NCBI GenBank assembly: GCA_035712145.1
Contig: DASTBI010000127.1
Coordinates: 1 to 62,112 of the forward strand
Source of the DNA: Candidatus Eisenbacteria bacterium
GTDB lineage: Bacteria > Eisenbacteria > RBG-16-71-46
Length of the DNA stretch: 62,112 nucleotides
Reading direction: 5' to 3'
Shown here: in pieces, positions 37,812 to 44,842 of the stretch
Layout of the letters: each line of letters begins with the position of its first letter
Numbering within the stretch: the first letter of the stretch is position 1
Translations under genes and position numbers: made by a program
The notes under the pieces: generated by a model
Told to the model about the DNA's origin: nothing
Database searches by the model: none
The model's input: the letters and a program-made list of their open reading frames with translations, nothing else

Positions 37812-39514
37812 GCGCACTCGACTGGGCCGTGGTCGTGATCACGCTCGCCGGTGTGGTGCTCTACGGCGTGTGGCGCAGCCGCGGCGAGCGGGGCCTCGAC
37901 GACTACCTGGTCGCCGGGCGGAGCCTGGCCTGGCCGATGGTGGCGTTCTCGGTGATGTCGACCCAGGCGAGCGCGATCACGTTTCTCTCGACGCCCGGCC
38001 AGGCGTATGCGGACGGCATGCGCTTCCTGCAGTTCTATTTCGGCCTGCCGATCGCCATGGTGGTGCTGGCCGCCACCGCGGTGCCGATCTTCCATCGTCT
38101 GCGCGTGTTCACGGCCTACGAGTACCTGGAAACGCGGTTCGACGCCAAGACCCGCGCGCTGGCTGCGCTGCTGTTCCTCATCCAGCGCGGGCTGGCGGCG
38201 GGGCTCACGATCTACGCGCCGTCGTTGATCCTGTCCGTGGTGCTTGGCTGGAGCATCCAGTGGACGATCCTGGCGATCGGCGCGCTGGTCATGGCCTACA
38301 CCGTGTTCGGAGGCTCCAAGGCGGTGAGCCACACACACTCGCTCCAGTTCGCCGTCATCTGGAGCGGGCTCGCCATCGTGGCCGTGGTGATCGCGTCCCG
38401 CCTGCCGCACGGCATATCGGCCCTCGACGCGCTGGCGGTGGCCGGGCGGCTCGGACGGCTCAACATCGTCGACCCGACGTTCGATCTCGAGAACCGATAC
38501 AACCTGTGGTCGGGCCTGATCGGCGGCTGTTTCCTCGCCATGTCCTACTTCGGCACCGACCAGTCGCAGGTGGGCCGCTACCTCACCGGCCGCTCGGTGA
38601 CGCAGAGCCGGCTGGGTCTCCTCTTCAACGGGCTCGCCAAGGTCCCGATGCAGTTCGTGGTGCTGGGTGTGGGCGCCTTGGTGTTCGCCTTCTACCTGTT
38701 CACGCCGCCGCCGGTGTTCTTCAACCCCGAGCCGCTGCGCGCCGTCGAGCGCTCGGAGCTGGCGCCCGAGTTCGAGCGCGCGGCCGGGATCCAGCGGGCG
38801 GCGGCGACCGAACGTGCGGACAGGGCCCGGGCGCTGGTCGAGGCGCGGCGGCTCCGCGATCCCGCCGCGGTCGCTCAGGCCGGCGCGGCGCTCGAGCAGG
38901 CGCACCGCGATGTCGAAGCCGCGCGCGGCGCGACCATCGACGTGCTCCAGAAGGCCGACCCCGGACTCAATCCCAATGACGTGAACTACGTTTTCCTGCG
39001 CTTCGTGCTCCAGAACCTGCCGGTCGGGATCATCGGGCTGGTGCTGGCCATGGTGTTCTCGGCCTCGATGTCGGCGAGCTCGGCGGAGATGAGCGCGCTC
39101 TCGTCGACCACCATCGTCGACGTCTGGAAGCGCTGGCTCGGCGGAGGCGGCAAACCCATGCACGAGCTGCACGCGTCGCGCTGGATCACCCTGATGTGGG
39201 GCGTGTTCGCCATCGGCTTCGCGGAATTCGCCGGACGCCTCGGCAGCCTGGTCGAGGCGGTGAACGTGCTCGGCTCGCTCTTCTACGGCACCATCCTTGG
39301 AATCTTCCTGACCGCCTTCTATCTGAAGCGCGTCGGTGGCACGCCGGTGTTCATCGCCGCCATCGTGGCCGAGGCGGTGGTGCTCGCCTGCTTCCGATGG
39401 AGCAAGATCTCATTCCTGTGGTTCAACGTCGTCGGCTGCCTGGTGGTGATCGGCCTCGCGGCCATTCTGGCGCTGCTGGTGCCCCGCTGGCGTCAGGTGG
39501 CGCGCACGGCCTAG
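37808..39514 (+). CDS. Sodium:solute symporter (SSS family)
   Basis: 568-aa LeuT-fold transporter with about 13 helices. SSS signatures include 'DYLVAGRSLAWPMVAFSVMSTQASAITFLSTPGQAY' style helix 1-2 sequence, 'AYTVFGGSKAVSHTHSLQF', 'SYFGTDQSQVGRYLTGRS' and 'MVFSASMSASSAEMSALSS'. A charged, Ala/Arg/Glu-rich insert of about 70 residues (about 314-385) interrupts the membrane domain after 'FFNPEPL' and is predicted to form a cytoplasmic or periplasmic helical hairpin. The substrate is unknown. The TTG start is accepted because it forms a TTGA overlap with the small membrane-protein gene and gives the right family N-terminus. Confidence 0.88.
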   Translation: MSALDWAVVVITLAGVVLYGVWRSRGERGLDDYLVAGRSLAWPMVAFSVMSTQASAITFLSTPGQAYADGMRFLQFYFGLPIAMVVLAATAVPIFHRLRVFTAYEYLETRFDAKTRALAALLFLIQRGLAAGLTIYAPSLILSVVLGWSIQWTILAIGALVMAYTVFGGSKAVSHTHSLQFAVIWSGLAIVAVVIASRLPHGISALDALAVAGRLGRLNIVDPTFDLENRYNLWSGLIGGCFLAMSYFGTDQSQVGRYLTGRSVTQSRLGLLFNGLAKVPMQFVVLGVGALVFAFYLFTPPPVFFNPEPLRAVERSELAPEFERAAGIQRAAATERADRARALVEARRLRDPAAVAQAGAALEQAHRDVEAARGATIDVLQKADPGLNPNDVNYVFLRFVLQNLPVGIIGLVLAMVFSASMSASSAEMSALSSTTIVDVWKRWLGGGGKPMHELHASRWITLMWGVFAIGFAEFAGRLGSLVEAVNVLGSLFYGTILGIFLTAFYLKRVGGTPVFIAAIVAEAVVLACFRWSKISFLWFNVVGCLVVIGLAAILALLVPRWRQVARTA

Positions 39515-39517
39515 ATT
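39512..39517 (+). promoter_or_regulatory. Possible -10 hexamer of a leaderless transcript
   Basis: TAGATT, which includes the symporter stop codon, ends 6 bases before the ATG of the zinc-ribbon gene. There is no Shine-Dalgarno sequence and no clear -35. Confidence 0.3.
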
Positions 39518-39523
39518 CCTCGC

Positions 39524-39829
39524 ATGGAATACACACCGAACCAGCTCGACGAGTTCAAACACGAGTTCGCGGTCCGGCGAAAACGCCAGCTCATGGTGGC
39601 GATTTCGTTCGTCCTGGTGATCATCGCATTTGCGCTCCTCGCTCGATTCGAGACGGATGGGGAGATGGGCGGCGTGTCGCTTGGATTCTTCTTCCCGATC
39701 TTCTTCGCCGTGGTCATCGGCGCGCTGGCGTTCTCGTTCCGGAACTGGCGTTGCCCGGCGTGCGGGCGCTACCTGGGGCGGGAGCTGAGCCCACGCTTCT
39801 GCTCGAAGTGCGGCGTCGCGCTGCAGTAA
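39524..39829 (+). CDS. Two-helix membrane protein with C-terminal zinc ribbon
   Basis: 101 aa. Two hydrophobic segments (about 23-41 and 53-70) are followed by a cytoplasmic zinc ribbon with Cys77-x2-Cys80 (RCPACG) and Cys93-x2-Cys96 (FCSKCG). The N-terminal ten residues are polar (MEYTPNQLDEFK). No function can be assigned; such modules often mediate protein or nucleic-acid contacts at the membrane. It is close behind the symporter gene but may have its own promoter. It converges on the SDR gene. Confidence 0.75.
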   Translation: MEYTPNQLDEFKHEFAVRRKRQLMVAISFVLVIIAFALLARFETDGEMGGVSLGFFFPIFFAVVIGALAFSFRNWRCPACGRYLGRELSPRFCSKCGVALQ

Positions 39830-39841
39830 GAACGATGTGAC

Positions 39842-40648
39842 CTATCGGGTCAGCAGGCCGGCATCGAGGACGAACTGTGACCCCGTCACATAGCGGGCGT
39901 CGTCCGAGGCCAGGAACACGACCGCCTTCGCGACGTCCTCGGGCTCGATCCACGGCACCGGGAGCAGATTGCCGGCCGAGCGCTCCGCGATCTCTTTGGG
40001 CGTCGATCCTTCCAGCTCGGCGAGCCCGTCGTTCATCGGCGTGTTGACGCCGGTGGGGTGAATCGACACCACCCGAATTCCATGAGGCGCCAGCTCGATG
40101 GCCCAGGACTTGGTGAGGCCGGTGAGGCCCCACTTCGACGCCGCGTAATGACTGAGCCGCCGCATGCCTCGCAGGCCGCCGACCGAGGAGTTGTTGACGA
40201 TCACGCCGGACTTGCGCTCGATCATGTGGGGGATGATGCGGCGTGCCACCAGCCAGGCGCCCTTGAGGTTGATGTCCAGCATCGCATCCCACGCCTCTTC
40301 CGTGAGCTCGTGGGCCAGGCCGTACGCGCAAATCCCGGCATTGTTGAACAAGAGATCGATGCGGCCGAACTGGCGGGCGGTGTCCTCGACCGCCTGGCTC
40401 ACCACGGCGTCGTCGCGCACGTCGCCGGCGAACGTCAGGCAGCGCGCGCCGCGTTGCTCGCAGGCCTGAGCCAGGCTCGACAAGTCACCGGCGTTCCCCA
40501 GCGCGTAGCCGGGGTAGGGAAGCTGCCTGGCCACGTCGAAGGCGGCGATGTCCATGCCATGATCCGCGAGCGCGAGCGCGGTGGCGCGTCCCTGGCCATG
40601 CGCGGCGCCGGTGACGAACGCGACCTGGCCTTTGAGATCGGCGCTCAT
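39842..40648 (-). CDS. Short-chain dehydrogenase/reductase
   Basis: Classical SDR of 268 aa: cofactor motif TGAAHGQG (13-20), acidic Asp38 after the second strand (favours NAD), NNAG (102-105), catalytic Ser154/155, Tyr168 and Lys172 (YAASK), and 'HPTGVNTPM'. The insertion after strand 2 ('QLPYPGYALGNAGDLSSL') and the 'GHGQGR'-like N-terminus recall mycofactocin-coupled SDRs, but no mycofactocin genes are in view and I do not press that. Overlaps the upstream AhpD-like gene by ATGA. The start at 40648 excludes a long non-family extension. Confidence 0.88.
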   Translation of the reverse strand: MSADLKGQVAFVTGAAHGQGRATALALADHGMDIAAFDVARQLPYPGYALGNAGDLSSLAQACEQRGARCLTFAGDVRDDAVVSQAVEDTARQFGRIDLLFNNAGICAYGLAHELTEEAWDAMLDINLKGAWLVARRIIPHMIERKSGVIVNNSSVGGLRGMRRLSHYAASKWGLTGLTKSWAIELAPHGIRVVSIHPTGVNTPMNDGLAELEGSTPKEIAERSAGNLLPVPWIEPEDVAKAVVFLASDDARYVTGSQFVLDAGLLTR

Positions 40649-41184
40649 TTGCGCGGCTCCTCGGAACGGGTGTAGGGCTTCAGATAGTCGTCCAGATCGA
40701 CGTCGAGAGCGTTGTTGAACACGTTGGTCGCGATCATCATCGCGCCGAACGCCGTCAAGGTCACGATCTGCCCGGGCGTGAAGTGCCGGGCCAGGCGCGC
40801 GTACATCTCGTCTCCGACGCGGTTTCGGTCCGCCACCAGCTGGCGCCCGAAGTCGATCACCGCCTGCTCGCGCTCGTCCAGCGAAGGAGCATCCGGAGAG
40901 TCGCCACGGTCGATCAGCGCGCGGCGGAAGTACGTGGAGCAGATGAGGCAGTCGGTCTCGGCCGAGATCGCGTGCGAGTAGAGGTCGCACAGCCGCTCGC
41001 CGAGAAACGGGAGCGCCTCGTCGCGCAGCGCGTACCACTCCATGAGCGCGCGCAGCGCGACCTCGGAATGGGCCAGCGTGCGCTTCATGTTGGTCATGCG
41101 GCCGTGCGCGCCGATCTGCCGATCGTACTCGGCGCGCACGGCACCGGAGACCTCTTCGTAGTCGAGCGGGCGAATCCGGGCCAT
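40645..41184 (-). CDS. Carboxymuconolactone decarboxylase/AhpD-like protein
   Basis: 179-aa all-helical protein with the AhpD-type redox pair Cys79-x2-Cys82 (DCLICSTYFRRAL) followed by a His-free helix, and a second family block ('FTPGQIVTLTAFGAMMIATNVFNNALDV'). Family members are peroxidase-coupled thiol enzymes or ring-opening decarboxylases. It begins four bases after the DUF2911 stop and overlaps the SDR start, so the three form one transcription unit, perhaps for oxidation of a small carbonyl compound. This is inference. Confidence 0.82.
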   Translation of the reverse strand: MARIRPLDYEEVSGAVRAEYDRQIGAHGRMTNMKRTLAHSEVALRALMEWYALRDEALPFLGERLCDLYSHAISAETDCLICSTYFRRALIDRGDSPDAPSLDEREQAVIDFGRQLVADRNRVGDEMYARLARHFTPGQIVTLTAFGAMMIATNVFNNALDVDLDDYLKPYTRSEEPRK

Positions 41185-41188
41185 GCCC

Positions 41189-42076
41189 TTACTTCTTGCC
41201 GCTCCACTCCGCGATCAGCTTCTCGGTGGGCGCCGTGTCGACGGGGTTCTTGCTGGCCTTGCCGAGCTTCACCGCCTTGTTCGCCGTCGCGACCGCGTCC
41301 TTCTTCTTGCCTTCCTTGGCCTGGATCTTCGCCAGCAGGCTCAGGTTCTGGAAGTTCTCCTGGATCGATACGGATTTCTGAGCCCACCCCTTGGCCTCGG
41401 CCTGATTGTTCAGGTTGTTATCGAAGCTGAAGCTGGCCGCACGGAACGGCGTCCGCCAGTCGTCGGCCTTGAGCTTCGACATCTCATCGCGCGCCGAGGC
41501 CAGGACCAGGTTGCTCATGTCGGTTTCGACCGTGATCGGCACCGCGATCTTTTCCCAGCGCAGCACCAGCTTGCCGGCGGAAGGAGACTGAGGCAGCGCT
41601 GCGGGGGAGAGCTCCTCGAAGTCGAGCTCCATCCACTCGCGGTACTCGGCGGCGACCGGCTGAGCCTTCACTCGGAGCTGGTCCTGCTTCTCGTCGTAGT
41701 CGAAGGCGCCCCACAGATCCTTCTGCTTGCTGAACACGATCGTCCACTCGGTGGCATCGGGAATGGTGAAGAAGCTGTAGGTGCCGGCCGGCAGGCTCTG
41801 TCCGTTGATCTTGATGTCGTGGGAGGTGGTGAAGGTGGTGGCCTCGTTGGCGCCGGTGCGCCACGGCTTGCCCATGGGCACCAGCTCGCCCCACACCGTG
41901 CGGTTGCGCACGCCGGGACGCGAATAGACCAGCGTGATGTCGGTGACGCCGAGCGTCTGGGTCAGACTGACCTTGGGACTGACACGCGGCGTGACGAGCT
42001 CGCCGAAGGCGACTCCTGTCACGAGGCTCACGGCGGCCAGCGCGGCCGTCGTGACGAGGATGCGGGAGGACTTCAT
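41189..42076 (-). CDS. Secreted DUF2911 protein, short form
   Basis: 295 aa, function unknown, with a signal peptide (MKSSRILVTTAALAAVSLVTGVAFG style) and a good AGGAG before ATG. The DUF2911 domain (about 30-185) carries 'DITLVYSRPGVRNRTVWGELVPMG', 'NEATTFTTSHDIKINGQSLPAGTYS' in pieces, and 'EWTIVFSKQ'. The C-terminal 100 residues are helical and Lys/Ala-rich, like a single shortened TPR region. It is a diverged paralogue of the protein at 21261-22415 and lacks the Cys pair of that copy. First gene of a unit with the AhpD-like and SDR genes. Confidence 0.8.
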   Translation of the reverse strand: MKSSRILVTTAALAAVSLVTGVAFGELVTPRVSPKVSLTQTLGVTDITLVYSRPGVRNRTVWGELVPMGKPWRTGANEATTFTTSHDIKINGQSLPAGTYSFFTIPDATEWTIVFSKQKDLWGAFDYDEKQDQLRVKAQPVAAEYREWMELDFEELSPAALPQSPSAGKLVLRWEKIAVPITVETDMSNLVLASARDEMSKLKADDWRTPFRAASFSFDNNLNNQAEAKGWAQKSVSIQENFQNLSLLAKIQAKEGKKKDAVATANKAVKLGKASKNPVDTAPTEKLIAEWSGKK

Positions 42077-42191
42077 GGGGCGCTCCTTGTGGACGGAAGG
42101 GATGGACTCGAGTGGGGCGGGCAGGACTCCCCGCGCACGAGGAGGCTAGCAGAGACTCCATCCGAGAAGGCAATGCAAGATGATGACGAGA

Positions 42192-42211
42192 TGTGGCGAA
42201 ATTGTGGCGAA
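42192..42211. repeat. Two direct copies of TGTGGCGAA, 11-bp period
   Basis: Perfect 9-bp copies at 42192-42200 and 42203-42211, one helical turn apart, in the 150-bp gap upstream of the DUF2911 gene (on the - strand the unit reads TTCGCCACA). Position 116-135 bases before that gene's start and the phasing suggest an activator site. The local sequence is AT-richer than its surroundings. Confidence 0.45.
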
Positions 42212-42226
42212 GGTCTCATCCATCCT

Positions 42227-43774
42227 TCACACCTGATCCGCGCTCGATCGCGTCCGGGGCGCTCCATCCGATGCCGGCTGATGCTCGGGCCGCAGCAGGT
42301 CGAAGATCGTCTTGACCGGAGCGAACGTCGCGAGCGGGACTTCGAGGAAGAGGGTGTTCCAATGGGCCATCGCGCCGTTCCACAGCCCGGGCCGCTCGAG
42401 AGCCAGCAGCTCGCGCCCTCCCTCGCTCTTCCGCGTCACGATCACCGCTTCGGGGTCGACGAAGGGGCGCAGGTCCCGCGGGCGCCCGTGCCGGTCCCGG
42501 AGTGCGACGGCCATGAACACCGGATTGAAGTGGGTCGCGCCTGCCAAAATCGATCGCTGCTCGGCGCCGACCTGGGCCTGCTCGACGATCTGGAGGCTCA
42601 CGCTGCCGTCCGCCCCGCGCGTCCAGAAGGGGCCACCGCCGGGCTCGCCGGCGTTGGGCACCATGCCGCAAACGCGGATCGGGCGGTCGAGCAGCGCGCG
42701 CGCCCGGCTCTTCGCGTCCTCCCCTTCGGTCGGCGAGGGACTCCGGCGAAACGTCGTGGCGGCAAACGCCACGGCGGCTTCGACGGCGCCTTCGTCGTCG
42801 GAATCATCGAGGCGCCGCAGATGCTCGTGCGTCCGGCGCTCGACCTCGGCGAGGCGTCCCAGCATTCGAGGCACCCATTGATGCACCGCCTCACGGGCAG
42901 CCGGAACATTGTCGACATTGCGCACGAACAGCAGGTCGCCACGCGTGCCTTCGAGATTGGGCAGCAACGCCCCGTGCCCGCCCGGACGGAACACCAGCCT
43001 TCCGGCGGTGTCGCGAAACGGGGCGCCTTCGGGCGTGGCCGCCACGCACTGTGACTCGGGGCCCTGGGTCGAGACGCTCACTTCGAACGATGCGCCGACC
43101 CCCGCGGACATCGTGGCCGCGCGCTCGCGAATGAAATCCGTGATCCTTTGCTCGTGCTCGGGAGCGGTCGTGAAGTGGACGCGGGCGACGCCTCGTCCGT
43201 CGGCCATCATCGCCGCCGCATCGAACAAGTGCTCCTCGAGGGCGGTCCGGGGTCCTTCGGGTGCCTTATGGAAGAGCACCATGCCCTTCGGCGCGTTGGC
43301 GTATCCCAGGCCATCGTCTTCCAGCAGCGCTTCGAGGATCGGCCGCGCCCGGCCCGCGGCGCGCAGCCGCTCGGCCGAGAGCCCGCGGCGCTGGAGCTCG
43401 CTGGCCAGAGCGTCGTGGAAGGCGAATCGCGGCAGCTCGTCGAGCAGCCGCCTCGTCGTCTCGGTCTCGATCTCGATGCCCTGATCGAGCGTCGCGATGA
43501 GGTCCTGGAACATGCGGGTCGCGGCGCCCGAGGCCGGAACGAAGCAGCCGCAGCGTCCGGCGGCGATCGCCTCTCGTCCCTGTTGGTCGAGCTCGGCGTC
43601 CCGGCCCAAGGAGCGCTCGATGCCATCGCCGATGGTCGCCGCGCGCAGCAGATGCACGCGCCCCGAGCCATGTCGGATCCGCTCGAGCTGGTCGACCACG
43701 TCCTCGACCCGCACGCCGCGATGGCGCATCGACTCGAGGTCGCGCGGTTCGAACACCGGTGCCGTTCGCATCAT
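42227..43774 (-). CDS. DUF4301 family protein
   Basis: 515-aa cytosolic protein with no signal peptide. Conserved blocks: 'CFVPASGAATRMFQDL' (a Gly/Ala/Thr/Arg loop recalling sugar-nucleotidyltransferases), 'PKGMVLFHKAPEGPRTALEEHLFDA', 'FRPGGHGALLPNLE', 'LFVRNVDNVPA', 'RVCGMVPNAGEPGGGPFW' and 'GATHFNPVFMAVA'. The family is known mainly from Bacteroidota and has no proven activity as far as I know. The motif set suggests a sugar-phosphate nucleotidyltransferase-like enzyme. ATG 43774 or 43771; TAGTGT lies 4-7 bases upstream. Divergent from the next gene. Confidence 0.8.
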   Translation of the reverse strand: MMRTAPVFEPRDLESMRHRGVRVEDVVDQLERIRHGSGRVHLLRAATIGDGIERSLGRDAELDQQGREAIAAGRCGCFVPASGAATRMFQDLIATLDQGIEIETETTRRLLDELPRFAFHDALASELQRRGLSAERLRAAGRARPILEALLEDDGLGYANAPKGMVLFHKAPEGPRTALEEHLFDAAAMMADGRGVARVHFTTAPEHEQRITDFIRERAATMSAGVGASFEVSVSTQGPESQCVAATPEGAPFRDTAGRLVFRPGGHGALLPNLEGTRGDLLFVRNVDNVPAAREAVHQWVPRMLGRLAEVERRTHEHLRRLDDSDDEGAVEAAVAFAATTFRRSPSPTEGEDAKSRARALLDRPIRVCGMVPNAGEPGGGPFWTRGADGSVSLQIVEQAQVGAEQRSILAGATHFNPVFMAVALRDRHGRPRDLRPFVDPEAVIVTRKSEGGRELLALERPGLWNGAMAHWNTLFLEVPLATFAPVKTIFDLLRPEHQPASDGAPRTRSSADQV

Positions 43775-43876
43775 GCCGACACTAGGGGGCTTGCGGCCTC
43801 GATCGCAAGGAAGGCCGTCCCGCAGGCGTCACACGCTCCGTGCTCGGCCGACGCAAGCTATGGGCAGGAGGTCGCC

Positions 43877-44791
43877 ATGAACAATGCCCGGACGTGGAGT
43901 CTCGGGGCCTTCATCGCATTGCTGCCGGTCAGCGTGGAGATCCCTGCGGCCCGCGACAGCGTGAGCCGGAGCGGGGAGACGCGAGTCACGGTCACTCGCG
44001 GGATGGGCACCTACGCCATCATCGATCGCGGCTGCGAAGGTCAGGTGCTGCGCACCCATCCCCATGCGTTCGACGAGGTCGGCGGCGAGGTGACCCACCG
44101 CTTTGCCAACGGTCTGTCGCTGGGAGTGAGCGGCGGCCGGGTGCATGACCAGGCGGATGAGCACATCACCTTCACGGATGACGGGAGCTACCCGGCACGC
44201 GAAACGATGTTCGTGCGGGTCTACGAGCGTGAGAACAAGTACGTGATTCCGCGGATCGGCTGGGAGGGTCGGGGCGGAGGAGTCGGGGTGGGCTGGATCT
44301 TCTCGGACGACCCCTATGGGACCGGGTTCTTCCCCACGAACCGCGGGGAGCCGACCTTCCATATCCGGGCCGGGCGCCTGGATGGCCTCCACTTCCGAAT
44401 CAGCTGGCTCGAGACCGTTCCGCTCTACTCGAGCGGGCGCTTCTTCGACATGGGGGTGGGCGCCCATCCCGGCCGGCTCTGGGACGTCTACGCCGGCATC
44501 GTCGGGGGCGGGCCTTACGACGGGCCCGGCTTCACGCTCAAGGTGGAGCGCCGCATTCATGATCACATCACGCTCGCGGGGAACGCGAGGCTGGGGCACT
44601 CGGGTGGTGAGCCGCAGAACGGCTTCGCCCTGAGCCTCGGCTATGTCAGCGCACCTCCGGTCGAGCCCCGCCTGGAACCCAGGAAACGAAGGCTGCCCAT
44701 GGGATCGGCCTGGGGTCTGGCGCCGCGCGAGGTCGAGCCTGACACCTCATCCCGGGCTCCGCTCGACGCGAAACCTCCCGTGCGCGAATGA
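43877..44791 (+). CDS. Exported hypothetical protein, beta-barrel-like
   Basis: 304 aa with a short hydrophobic N-terminal segment (LGAFIALLPVSVEI) and excellent AGGAGG before ATG 43877. The body alternates polar and hydrophobic residues with many Gly and aromatic positions ('VGVGWIFSDDPYGTGFF', 'HFRISWLETVPLYSSGRFFDMGVG', 'ALSLGYVSAP'), as in outer-membrane or lectin-like beta structures. The last 50 residues are Pro/Arg-rich and probably disordered. I do not recognise the family. It is followed after 51 bases by the nuclease/helicase gene. Confidence 0.65.
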   Translation: MNNARTWSLGAFIALLPVSVEIPAARDSVSRSGETRVTVTRGMGTYAIIDRGCEGQVLRTHPHAFDEVGGEVTHRFANGLSLGVSGGRVHDQADEHITFTDDGSYPARETMFVRVYERENKYVIPRIGWEGRGGGVGVGWIFSDDPYGTGFFPTNRGEPTFHIRAGRLDGLHFRISWLETVPLYSSGRFFDMGVGAHPGRLWDVYAGIVGGGPYDGPGFTLKVERRIHDHITLAGNARLGHSGGEPQNGFALSLGYVSAPPVEPRLEPRKRRLPMGSAWGLAPREVEPDTSSRAPLDAKPPVRE

Positions 44792-44829
44792 GCGGCTCGA
44801 TTCTCCGAGGCAGCCCCGAGACGACCGGG

Positions 44830-44835
44830 TAGAAT
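44830..44835 (+). promoter_or_regulatory. Possible -10 hexamer of a leaderless transcript
   Basis: TAGAAT, five of six to the sigma-70 -10 consensus, ends 7 bases before the ATG at 44843. No Shine-Dalgarno sequence and no clear -35. Confidence 0.4.
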
Positions 44836-44842
44836 CCCGCGC

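Noticed and set aside
39842-40648. Mycofactocin-coupled dehydrogenase
   Set aside because: N-terminal features are suggestive, but no mycofactocin genes are nearby and the evidence is only a partial resemblance.
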